A stretch of DNA of 5,469 bases. It comes from an uncultured Collinsella sp. (GTDB lineage: Bacteria; Actinomycetota; Coriobacteriia; Coriobacteriales; Coriobacteriaceae). Below are positions 1 to 5,413 of the stretch, piece after piece (position 1 is the first letter of the stretch; the number at the start of each line of letters is the position of its first letter). Below the pieces are notes generated by a model. It was not told where the DNA came from and ran no database searches. It saw nothing but the letters and a program-made list of their open reading frames with translations. Both the position numbers and the translations under genes were made by a program. The stretch is taken from the NCBI GenBank assembly GCA_958436995.1, contig CAUBMI010000094.1, positions 1-5,469 on the forward strand, in the 5' to 3' direction.

Positions 1-257
1 ACGAGCTCAAGGACAACACGTTTGCGGGTCTTTCGGGCAACTTCGAGAGCATCTATAACGAGCTCATGAACAACAACGACCCCGACCTGGTCATGGCCGA
101 CTTCCGTAGCTACGTGGATGCATGGGAAAAGCTCACGAACAGCTATGGTGACCAGGAGACCTGGAACCGCAAGGCCCTGCTCAACACCGCCTCGAGCGGC
201 TGGTTCTCGAGCGACCGCACCATTCGTGAGTACCGCGACGAGATCTGGCACGCGTAA
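1..257 (+). CDS. glgP: Glycogen/starch phosphorylase, C-terminal fragment (5' end outside window)
   Basis: This is the last 84 codons of a GT35 alpha-glucan phosphorylase, read in frame from base 3 to the TAA at 255-257. The family releases glucose-1-phosphate from the non-reducing ends of glycogen using pyridoxal phosphate, in the cytoplasm. The visible segment is the typical C-terminal end: the ADFRSYVDAW block (residues 31-40 of the fragment), a tryptophan-containing stretch, then N-T-A-S-S-G-W-F-S-S-D-R-T-I-R-E-Y and a terminal D-E-I-W. This matches the family's conserved SGxFSSDRTIxEYxxxIW ending. The catalytic core and the PLP lysine lie upstream of the window, so activity cannot be judged. 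The gene sits 108 bases before glgC on the same strand, which fits a glycogen operon in which the phosphorylase returns glucose-1-phosphate, the GlgC substrate. The identification is secure despite the short length. Confidence 0.93.
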   Translation, partial: ELKDNTFAGLSGNFESIYNELMNNNDPDLVMADFRSYVDAWEKLTNSYGDQETWNRKALLNTASSGWFSSDRTIREYRDEIWHA

Positions 258-294
258 AGGCGCGCGAGTTCCCCTATGCCAGCACGGCATTACT

Positions 295-325
295 CGACGG
301 GCGTGACGTTGCGCCGCGCCCGTCG
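295..325. repeat. Perfect 9-bp inverted repeat between glgP and glgC
   Basis: CGACGGGCG (295-303) is the exact reverse complement of CGCCCGTCG (317-325), separated by 13 bases; a T-G pair (304/316) could lengthen the stem by one. It begins 38 bases after the glgP stop. No T-run follows (the next bases are CTAATGGG), so it is not a classic intrinsic terminator. It could protect or attenuate the mRNA between the two genes, or be a protein-binding dyad. Confidence 0.55.
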
Positions 326-351
326 CTAATGGGTTTAGGAACATCGATGAC

Positions 352-360
352 AGAAGGAGA
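352..360 (+). promoter_or_regulatory. Shine-Dalgarno site of glgC
   Basis: AGAAGGAGA contains a near-consensus AAGGAG (354-359) six bases before the ATG at 366. It fixes the glgC start, which also agrees with the N-terminus of B. subtilis-type GlgC proteins. I see no convincing -35/-10 pair between the glgP stop and this site, so glgC may be read through from upstream. Confidence 0.85.
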
Positions 361-365
361 AATCG

Positions 366-1514
366 ATGAGTAAGAAAGAATGCATCGCGATGCTCCTCGC
401 AGGAGGACAGGGCAGCCGATTGGGGGCACTCACCCAAAAGATCGCTAAGCCGGCGGTTAGCTTTGGTGGCAAGTTCCGCATTATCGACTTTTCGCTCTCC
501 AACTGCTCCAACTCGGGTATCGACACGGTGGGCGTTCTGACACAGTATCGCCCCTACCTGCTGCATGCCTACGTGGGCTCTGGCGAGGCTTGGGATCTAG
601 ACAGCCGCGACGGCGGCGTTTCGATCCTGCCGCCGTACGAGACGCAGACCGGCGGCGCATGGTATGCGGGCACGGCCGACGCCATTACGCAGAACCTGGA
701 CTACATCAAGGCCAACGACCCCAAGTACGTCCTGATTCTTTCGGGCGATCACCTGTATCGCATGGACTACCGCAAGATGCTCAAGACGCACATTGAGAAC
801 AACGCCGACCTCACGGTGAGCGTTATGCCCGTGCCGTGGGAGGAGGCCAGCCGCTTTGGCATCCTGACCACCGACCCCGAGGACGGCCGCATCACCAAGT
901 TCACCGAGAAGCCCGATAAGCCCGATTCGAATCTCGCGTCCATGGGCATCTACATCTTCTCGGCCGACGTGCTGATCGAGGCGCTCGAAGAGGACGCTCT
1001 AGACCAGCGCTCGAGCCACGACTTTGGCAAGGACATCATCCCCAAGCTGCTCGGCGAGGGCAAGCGCCTGTACAGCTACGAGTTCCACGGCTTTTGGAAG
1101 GACGTCGGCACCATCGCCAGCTTCCACGAGACCTCGATGGACCTGCTGGGCAACAACCCCGAGTTCGATCTGTTTGACAAGCACTTCCCCATCATGTCCA
1201 ACATCACCACGCGTCCGCCGCACTACATTGGCCCGGACGGCCGCCTGGACGACTGCCTGGTCTCCAACGGCTGCAAGATCTACGGCACCGCTCGCCACTC
1301 GATCATTTCGACCGATGTCATCATCGAGGAGCGCGCCGTGGTCGAGGACTCCGTGCTACTGCCGGGTGCGCACGTTAAGAGCGGCGCGCACATCTGCCGC
1401 GCTATTTTGGGCGAGAACTCCACGGTCGAAGAGGGCGTGAAGCTCGGCTCTGTCGATACCACCAAGGATACGGCCGTCGTTGGAAATGACGTCGTTATCG
1501 GGAAGGGGGAATGA
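366..1514 (+). CDS. glgC: Glucose-1-phosphate adenylyltransferase (ADP-glucose pyrophosphorylase), catalytic subunit
   Basis: This enzyme makes ADP-glucose and pyrophosphate from glucose-1-phosphate and ATP, the committed step of bacterial glycogen synthesis, in the cytoplasm. At 382 aa it has the normal length. The N-terminal nucleotidyltransferase domain (about 5-255) carries the nucleotide-binding loop LAGGQGSRL (11-19), the AKPAVSFGGKFRIIDF block (27-42), the metal-binding SGDH (126-129; Asp128 corresponds to E. coli Asp142), the sugar-phosphate FTEKP (179-183; Lys182 corresponds to E. coli Lys195), SSHDFGKDIIP and FWKDVGT (243-249, with Asp246). The rest (about 290-382) is the left-handed beta-helix domain with its hexapeptide-like pattern, used for oligomerisation and allostery. 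All key catalytic residues are present. The sequence resembles Bacillus GlgC more than E. coli GlgC. The start follows a strong Shine-Dalgarno, and the stop is four bases before glgD, the predicted partner subunit. Effector specificity cannot be read from the sequence. Confidence 0.97.
   Translation: MSKKECIAMLLAGGQGSRLGALTQKIAKPAVSFGGKFRIIDFSLSNCSNSGIDTVGVLTQYRPYLLHAYVGSGEAWDLDSRDGGVSILPPYETQTGGAWYAGTADAITQNLDYIKANDPKYVLILSGDHLYRMDYRKMLKTHIENNADLTVSVMPVPWEEASRFGILTTDPEDGRITKFTEKPDKPDSNLASMGIYIFSADVLIEALEEDALDQRSSHDFGKDIIPKLLGEGKRLYSYEFHGFWKDVGTIASFHETSMDLLGNNPEFDLFDKHFPIMSNITTRPPHYIGPDGRLDDCLVSNGCKIYGTARHSIISTDVIIEERAVVEDSVLLPGAHVKSGAHICRAILGENSTVEEGVKLGSVDTTKDTAVVGNDVVIGKGE
1501..1509 (+). 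promoter_or_regulatory. Shine-Dalgarno site that sets the glgD start
   Basis: The purine run GGAAGGGGG lies nine bases before the ATG at 1519 and overlaps the last glgC codons. An in-frame ATG at 1480 lies inside glgC without a comparable site, and would add 13 residues that do not belong to the family N-terminus. Start 1519 is therefore preferred. Confidence 0.8.
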
Positions 1515-1518
1515 TCCG

Positions 1519-2646
1519 ATGATCAATCGCAAGGCCATCGGTTATATCACCGCTAACTACTCTTCGACCTACGGCAGCGTGCTGCTCAAGGACCGCCCCA
1601 TCGCGTCCGTTCCGTTTTTGGGCCGCTACCGCCTGATCGACTTCCCGCTGTCCAACATGATGAATGCCGGCATTAAGACCGTCGGTGTCGTCATGCCGGG
1701 CAACTATCGCTCGCTGATCGACCATGTGGGCTCGGGCAAGGACTGGGGCCTGGACCGCAAGAAGGGCGGCCTGTTCATGGTGCCCGGCAACGCGTATGGC
1801 ACCACCAAGGGCGGCATGCGCTTCCTGCTGCGCGACATCATTTCCAACAAGACGCTGTTCCAGCGCTCGGACAAGCCCTATGTTGTGATGATGGGCACCA
1901 ACATCATCTTTAACATGGACCTCAACACCATCATCGACGCGCACGAGAACTCCGGTGCCCAGATGACCGTGGTGTACTGCAAGGCTACGCGCAACGTCGA
2001 TGACGAGACCAAACTCGAAATTAACGAGAACGGTCGTCTGACGGGCGTGAGCGCCGGCGTCGTGTACGGCGACAACGCCTCTATGGACTGCTGCATCGTC
2101 AACCGCGAGACGCTGCTCGAGATCATCGATCACTATCAGGCCGCTGACTATCTGGACCTGCTCGAGGCACTTCAGGGCGACTTTGGCAACATCGACGTGT
2201 GCAGCTACGAGTACAAGGGCGAGGTCGTGGGCGTGTTTAGCGAGAAGTCGCTGTATCGCCGCAGCATGGACCTGCTCGACCAGACCGTGGCCGACCAGCT
2301 CTTCGATCCCGAGCGCCCGATCCTGACCAAGGCTCACGACGTGCCGCCTTCGCGCTATGCGACCGGCAGCCACGCGTGCAACTCGATCATCTCGGCGGGC
2401 TGCATCATCAAGGGCACCGTGCGCAACTCGATCCTGTCGCGCGGCGTTGTGGTTGAGGAAGGCGCCTCGGTGACCAACTCGATCATCAATCAGAGCTGCA
2501 TCATCAAGAGCGGCGCCCGCGTTGAGAACGCCATTCTGGACAAGAACAACGTGGTTCCCACCAACACCGAGCTTCGCGGCACGCCCGAGAACATCCTGGT
2601 GCTGGGCAAGGCTCCGTTAACTTCCGACACCACCATCGTACGTTAA
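1519..2646 (+). CDS. glgD: GlgD, non-catalytic/regulatory subunit paralogous to ADP-glucose pyrophosphorylase
   Basis: A 375-aa GlgC paralogue of the Bacillota GlgD type. In characterised systems GlgD has little or no activity alone and forms a heteromer with GlgC that raises activity or alters regulation. The fold is preserved: LGRYRLIDFPLSN (34-46) aligns with the GlgC GGKFRIIDFSLSN block, MDLL is kept near 250, and a beta-helix region covers about 284-375. Catalytic signatures are gone: the GGxGxRL loop is replaced by TANYSSTYGS (11-20), SGDH by MGTN (125-128, so the metal Asp is Asn128), no EKP motif is found, and FWKDVGT is replaced by a segment around VVGVFSEKSL. This pattern supports a degenerate subunit, not a second active enzyme. 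The four-base gap after glgC suggests coupled translation and near-equal subunit supply. A 90-base gap separates it from glgA. Confidence 0.94.
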   Translation: MINRKAIGYITANYSSTYGSVLLKDRPIASVPFLGRYRLIDFPLSNMMNAGIKTVGVVMPGNYRSLIDHVGSGKDWGLDRKKGGLFMVPGNAYGTTKGGMRFLLRDIISNKTLFQRSDKPYVVMMGTNIIFNMDLNTIIDAHENSGAQMTVVYCKATRNVDDETKLEINENGRLTGVSAGVVYGDNASMDCCIVNRETLLEIIDHYQAADYLDLLEALQGDFGNIDVCSYEYKGEVVGVFSEKSLYRRSMDLLDQTVADQLFDPERPILTKAHDVPPSRYATGSHACNSIISAGCIIKGTVRNSILSRGVVVEEGASVTNSIINQSCIIKSGARVENAILDKNNVVPTNTELRGTPENILVLGKAPLTSDTTIVR

Positions 2647-2677
2647 CGTTGGCACCGCAACATCGCTCGTAACATGT

Positions 2678-2713
2678 AGAATAGCCGCCCGGTTAGCGCC
2701 AGGCGGCTATTCT
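2678..2713 (+). repeat. Strong 12-bp hairpin between glgD and glgA
   Basis: AGAATAGCCGCC (2678-2689) is exactly complementary to GGCGGCTATTCT (2702-2713), with a 12-base loop in which GG (2691-2692) could also pair with CC (2699-2700). It lies 31 bases after the glgD stop and ends 13 bases before the glgA Shine-Dalgarno. No T-run follows (CGAATTGC comes next), so full termination is unlikely. It is better read as an intercistronic mRNA-stability, processing or attenuation structure that could set GlgA levels separately from GlgC/GlgD. Confidence 0.7.
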
Positions 2714-2726
2714 CGAATTGCAACAT

Positions 2727-2731
2727 GGGAG
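2727..2731 (+). promoter_or_regulatory. Shine-Dalgarno site that sets the glgA start
   Basis: GGGAG ends five bases before the ATG at 2737. An in-frame ATG twelve bases upstream (2725) has no purine-rich site before it and itself overlaps this ribosome binding site, so 2737 is the better start. The difference is four residues (MGDN). Confidence 0.7.
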
Positions 2732-2736
2732 ACAAT

Positions 2737-4983
2737 ATGGCTGATTCCAGCAAAAAGATGCAGATCGTGTTTGCCTCGGCCGAGTGCGCACCGTTTGTGA
2801 AGACCGGTGGCCTGGGCGACGTGGCGGGCTCGCTGCCTGCGGCGCTTGTGCGCGCCGGCGCCGAAGTTATCGTGATGGTGCCCAAGTACGCCACCATCAA
2901 GGACGAGTATATGGTGCAGATGGAGCACTTCTCCGATTTTTACGTAAGCCTGGGCTGGCGCAACGAGTACTGCGGGCTCGAGAAGCTCGAGCACGACGGC
3001 GTCACCTATATGTTCATCGACAACGAGCGCTACTTTGCGCGCGACTATCCGTACGGCTTCTTTGACGACGGCGAGCGCTTTGCGTTCTTCTCCAAGGCCA
3101 TCACCGAGAGCCTGCAGCACCTGCCGGCCGGCTTTGAGTGCGACATCCTGCACTGCAACGACTGGCAGACGGCGCTGGCGCCCGTGTTCTTGCGCGAGTT
3201 CTACCAGGGCCTGCCGCTGTACGACCGCGTCAAGACCGTGTTCTCGATCCACAACGTGGCGTTCCAGGGCCAGTTTAGCGACACCGTGATGGAGGACATC
3301 CTGGGTGTGGCGCATATTCCGGCGGCCGCCTCGCAGCTGCGTTGCGACGCTTGCAGCATCAACTATATGCTGGGTGCGCTGCACTATGCTGATGCCATCA
3401 CAACGGTGAGCCCCACCTATGCGGGCGAGATCCAGACACCCGAGTTTGGCGAGGGCTTGGACGGCGTGCTGCGCGAGCGTTCCTACGCGCTGCAGGGCAT
3501 CCTCAACGGCATTGACGTGGCGGCCTTTGACCCGGCAACTGACAAGCGCATTGCCGCCAACTACACGGTTGACGACCGTTCCGGCAAGGCCGTGTGCAAG
3601 GCCAAGCTGCAGGAAGAACTGGGGCTCGAGGTTCGCGACGACCGCCCACTTATGGTGATGGTCACGCGCCTGACGCGCCAGAAGGGCATGGACCTGGTCA
3701 TGTACGCGCTCGACCGCATCCTGGCGGGCGGCGTGCAGGTGGCCGTGCTGGGAACCGGCGACCGCGACTACGAGGACGGCCTGCGCTATTTCCAGGACAA
3801 GTACCCTGGCACCATGGCCGCGCGCATCGAATTCGATCCGGCACTGTCGCAGCGCATGTATGCTGCCGCCGACATGTTCCTGATGCCTTCGAAGTTTGAG
3901 CCCTGCGGTCTGTCGCAGATCATCGCCATGCGCTACGGCACCCTGCCAATCGTGCGCGAGACCGGTGGCTTGAAGGACACCGTTATCCCGTATAACGAGT
4001 TTACCGGCGAGGGTACGGGCTTCTCGTTTAGCAACTTTAATGGCGACGAGATGGGCGACGCGGTCTTCCGCGCGGCGCGCCTGTTCTGGGATAACCGCGA
4101 CGCTTGGAACCAGCTGGTCACGCAGGCCATGAGCCAGGACTTTAGCTGGACGCGCTCGGCCGACAAGTATCTGGACCTGTACTTCTTTATGCACCCGGAG
4201 ATTGAGAGGCCGGCGGGTGTGACTGATGTTGCAGCTGTCGATGAGCCCGCTGCCGCTGAGGAGCCCAAGGCCGAGGAGAAGCCGGCGGCCAAGGCCGAAG
4301 TTAAGCCCGACGCGAAGCCTGCCGCCAAGAAGACGACGGTCCGCAAGACGACGGCTAAGAAGGCCACGACCACGAAGGCCGCTGCTAGCAAGACTAGCGC
4401 CGCTAAGGCAACTACTGCCAAGGCATCGACTACGCGCAAGCGTACGACCGCCGCTGCCAAAAAGGCCGCCGAGGCCGAGGTCGCTCCCGAGGTAAAGGCC
4501 GAGCCCGCGGCAAAGGCTCCGGCCAAGACCGCTGCCAAGAAGACGACCACGACCAAGACCACGACCGCTAAGAAGGCCACGGCCGCGAAGTCGACGACGA
4601 CCAAGGCTGCTACGACGAAAGCCGCCGCGAAGACGACCCCGAAGGCCGCTGCAAAGCCCGCCGTCAAGGTCGAGGAGGCGCCCTCCGAGCCCAAGGCCAA
4701 GGTAGCTGTCGAGGCAAAGCCGGCCGCCAAAACCACCACGCGCAAGCGCGCTACGACGACGGCCAAAAAGGCCACGACCAAGGCTGCTGCTCCCAAGGCA
4801 GAGGCTAAGGACGAGGACAAGACCGCAGTAAAGGCCGCTGAGGTCAAGACCGCTCCGAAGGCTACGGCAAAGGCCGAGCCCGCAAAGGATACCCCGGTCT
4901 CCCCCGCCGCTCAGGCTGAGGAAAAGGCACCGACCAAGAAGACCTCCGTCCGTAAGGCAACGGCCACCCGCAAGCGCCACTAA
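2737..4983 (+). CDS. glgA: Glycogen synthase (ADP-glucose type, GT5) with a long Ala/Lys/Thr-rich C-terminal extension
   Basis: Transfers glucose from ADP-glucose to the non-reducing end of alpha-1,4-glucan. Numbered from 2737 the protein has 748 aa, against about 480 for usual GlgA. Residues 8-488 form a complete GT-B enzyme: KTGGLGDV (22-29) with the ADP-glucose-binding lysine, CNDWQTA (140-146), IHNVAFQG (171-178), NGID (257-260), the phosphate-binding R311/K316 pair in TRLTRQKG (E. coli Arg300/Lys305), PSKFEPCGLSQ (384-394) with Glu388 (E. coli Glu377), and TGGLKDTV (409-416). The catalytic part therefore looks active. Residues about 491-748 are a low-complexity basic tail (separate entry) that ordinary GlgA lacks, continuous in frame without an intervening stop. 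Upstream glgC/glgD supply ADP-glucose. A 90-base gap with a hairpin precedes the gene and a strong hairpin follows it, so glgA is probably the last gene of the operon. Start 2725 is possible but has no ribosome binding site. Confidence 0.95.
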   Translation: MADSSKKMQIVFASAECAPFVKTGGLGDVAGSLPAALVRAGAEVIVMVPKYATIKDEYMVQMEHFSDFYVSLGWRNEYCGLEKLEHDGVTYMFIDNERYFARDYPYGFFDDGERFAFFSKAITESLQHLPAGFECDILHCNDWQTALAPVFLREFYQGLPLYDRVKTVFSIHNVAFQGQFSDTVMEDILGVAHIPAAASQLRCDACSINYMLGALHYADAITTVSPTYAGEIQTPEFGEGLDGVLRERSYALQGILNGIDVAAFDPATDKRIAANYTVDDRSGKAVCKAKLQEELGLEVRDDRPLMVMVTRLTRQKGMDLVMYALDRILAGGVQVAVLGTGDRDYEDGLRYFQDKYPGTMAARIEFDPALSQRMYAAADMFLMPSKFEPCGLSQIIAMRYGTLPIVRETGGLKDTVIPYNEFTGEGTGFSFSNFNGDEMGDAVFRAARLFWDNRDAWNQLVTQAMSQDFSWTRSADKYLDLYFFMHPEIERPAGVTDVAAVDEPAAAEEPKAEEKPAAKAEVKPDAKPAAKKTTVRKTTAKKATTTKAAASKTSAAKATTAKASTTRKRTTAAAKKAAEAEVAPEVKAEPAAKAPAKTAAKKTTTTKTTTAKKATAAKSTTTKAATTKAAAKTTPKAAAKPAVKVEEAPSEPKAKVAVEAKPAAKTTTRKRATTTAKKATTKAAAPKAEAKDEDKTAVKAAEVKTAPKATAKAEPAKDTPVSPAAQAEEKAPTKKTSVRKATATRKRH
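4207..4980 (+). other. Histone-H1/AlgP-like low-complexity tail of GlgA
   Basis: This stretch encodes GlgA residues 491-748, starting right after the canonical GT5 end (LYFFMHPEIE). By hand count it holds about 78 Ala, 53 Lys and 47 Thr in 258 residues, roughly 70% together. Pro, Glu, Val and Arg make up most of the rest. I see no Leu, Ile, Met, Phe, Tyr, Trp, Cys or Asn, so it should be disordered and soluble. Basic K/T blocks alternate with Glu/Pro-containing blocks. Four copies of a [TS]-[TV]-R-K motif lie at about 534-537, 565-568, 667-670 and 737-740. Ala is encoded by all four GCN codons, which points to selection on the protein and not only recent DNA slippage. Similar tails occur in bacterial HU/HupB, AlgP and histone-H1-like proteins, where they bind nucleic acid or other polyanions. 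Its role on a glycogen synthase is unknown to me. Confidence 0.9.
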
Positions 4984-5010
4984 TCCGGACGATTAAAACT
5001 TAATCCAACG

Positions 5011-5047
5011 CAAGATGAGGGCGCCCCTACCAGGCGCCCTCATCTTG
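5011..5047 (+). terminator. Terminator-like hairpin after glgA
   Basis: A perfect 15-bp stem pairs 5011-5025 (CAAGATGAGGGCGCC) with 5033-5047 (GGCGCCCTCATCTTG) around a 7-base loop, starting 27 bases after the glgA stop. With one bulged G (5010), four further pairs (5006-5009 with 5048-5051) are possible. The 3' side has only a weak T-rich stretch (GGTTGAACTTCTG), so it departs from the textbook intrinsic terminator. Its position and stability still make it the likely operon end or an mRNA 3'-end stabiliser. Confidence 0.75.
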
Positions 5048-5073
5048 GTTGAACTTCTGTATTAAAAAGAGGG

Positions 5074-5207
5074 CCGGTTTACTACGACAAAATGGCTCCA
5101 GCCGACCACGGCGGGTAATCTACGAAATTGGCAACGCCTCTACCTGCGGTTTTAATATCACCAAAATGACCCTGGTTGAGATCATTCAATTCGTCGTAGT
5201 AAACCGG
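5074..5207. repeat. 134-bp element with perfect 15-bp terminal inverted repeats (MITE-like or structured RNA)
   Basis: CCGGTTTACTACGAC (5074-5088) is the exact reverse complement of GTCGTAGTAAACCGG (5193-5207). The 104 bases between contain a small perfect hairpin, GCCG-ACCA-CGGC (5101-5112), and no convincing coding potential. Runs of A before the left end (5064-5068) and T after the right end (5213-5216, 5218-5220) mean a transcript of either strand would close a long stem followed by a U-rich stretch. I see no clear target-site duplication. It could be a non-autonomous transposable element, a dispersed intergenic repeat of the REP/BIME type, or a non-coding RNA. The inverted repeat is certain; its nature is inference. 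Confidence 0.7.
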
Positions 5208-5271
5208 GTTACTTTTGTTTGGCTACAAATAGTATCGGTATAGGCACATTTGAATATCGCGGTAATTTGGG

Positions 5272-5318
5272 TGGTAAAACGATTTTCTAGGACAACCGTT
5301 CGCCGATGGTAAACGGAT
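5272..5318. repeat. Two near-identical 12-base direct repeats upstream of the partial gene
   Basis: TGGTAAAACGAT (5272-5283) and TGGTAAACGGAT (5307-5318) agree at 10 of 12 positions, and their starts are 35 bases apart. The first lies within a pseudo-palindrome around a central CG, GTAAAACGATTTTC (5274-5287), a layout typical of LacI-family operators. They may be regulator sites for the downstream gene, but such short AT-rich matches can arise by chance. Confidence 0.3.
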
Positions 5319-5322
5319 GTTG

Positions 5323-5343
5323 TTTATACAGCCTGTGTACAAA
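5323..5343. promoter_or_regulatory. Operator-like dyad overlapping the possible promoter of the downstream gene
   Basis: TTTATACA (5323-5330) and TGTACAAA (5336-5343) are inverted repeats with one mismatch, separated by five bases. The TGTAYA half-site style resembles GntR-family operators. It overlaps the -35 region and spacer of the predicted promoter, where a repressor would act. No regulator gene is visible in the window. Confidence 0.35.
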
Positions 5344-5352
5344 AGATATACT
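5323..5352 (+). promoter_or_regulatory. Possible sigma-70-type promoter for the downstream gene
   Basis: TATACT (5347-5352) is a good -10 match. A weak -35-like TTTATA (5323-5328) lies 18 bases upstream. Transcription would start near 5359, leaving a leader of about 55 bases before the ATG at 5414. The downstream gene thus appears to be its own transcription unit, separate from the glycogen genes. Confidence 0.45.
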
Positions 5353-5372
5353 TACATCCAGTGCGTAAAGCC

Positions 5373-5390
5373 CATGGCCCGCAGGCCGTG
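5373..5390 (+). other. Small hairpin in the leader of the downstream gene
   Basis: CATGGCC (5373-5379) pairs with GGCCGTG (5384-5390), including one G-U pair, around a four-base CGCA loop. It sits within the predicted leader, 23 bases before the ATG. It is short and may have no function, though it leaves the start region unpaired. Confidence 0.3.
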
Positions 5391-5413
5391 ATTCTATTGA
5401 ACTGGACCGAATT

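Larger units (their letters stand above)
4984..5413. other. Intergenic region between glgA and the next gene
   Basis: About 430 bases with no convincing gene. It is visibly richer in A/T than the flanking genes, especially after 5208. It contains, in order, a terminator-like hairpin (5011-5047), a 134-bp element with terminal inverted repeats (5074-5207), a pair of near-direct repeats (5272-5318), an operator-like dyad with a possible promoter (5323-5352) and a small leader hairpin (5373-5390). The only + strand open frame here (TTG at 5049 to 5243) cuts through the inverted-repeat element, has no ribosome binding site and resembles no family I know. Confidence 0.7.

Noticed and set aside
1495..2373. 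A 292-codon open frame on the - strand inside glgD
   Set aside because: It mirrors glgD codon bias, has a His/Val/Ala-rich composition and no family signature; the + strand gene explains the region.
2649..2682. A possible promoter for glgA (TTGGCA at 2649 with TAACAT at 2670 or TAGAAT at 2677)
   Set aside because: Spacings of 15 or 22 bases are poor, and a start from the second box would fall inside the hairpin at 2678-2713. Not strong enough to call.
4324..4582. The repeated AAG/GCC/ACG triplet pattern as a CRISPR or simple DNA repeat array
   Set aside because: The period is irregular, codons vary synonymously and the reading frame is kept throughout; it is a low-complexity protein tail.
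2707..4980. A very long open frame on the - strand (757 codons) covering all of glgA
   Set aside because: It is the antisense shadow of a GC-rich gene whose codon bias avoids TTA, CTA and TCA. Its product is Leu/Gly/Arg-rich or His/Val/Ala-rich low complexity with no recognisable motif, while the + frame has full GT5 motifs.
4207..4983. The basic tail as a frameshift read-through or a separate gene misjoined to glgA
   Set aside because: The frame is continuous, the tail is depleted of the same residues over its whole length as expected for a selected disordered region, and no stop or start cluster marks a broken junction. An internal start remains possible and is listed as a finding.
5049..5243. 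A 64-codon + strand frame starting at TTG after the terminator hairpin
   Set aside because: It has no Shine-Dalgarno, starts inside the terminator's extended stem, and runs through both arms of the inverted-repeat element. Its protein resembles nothing known to me.
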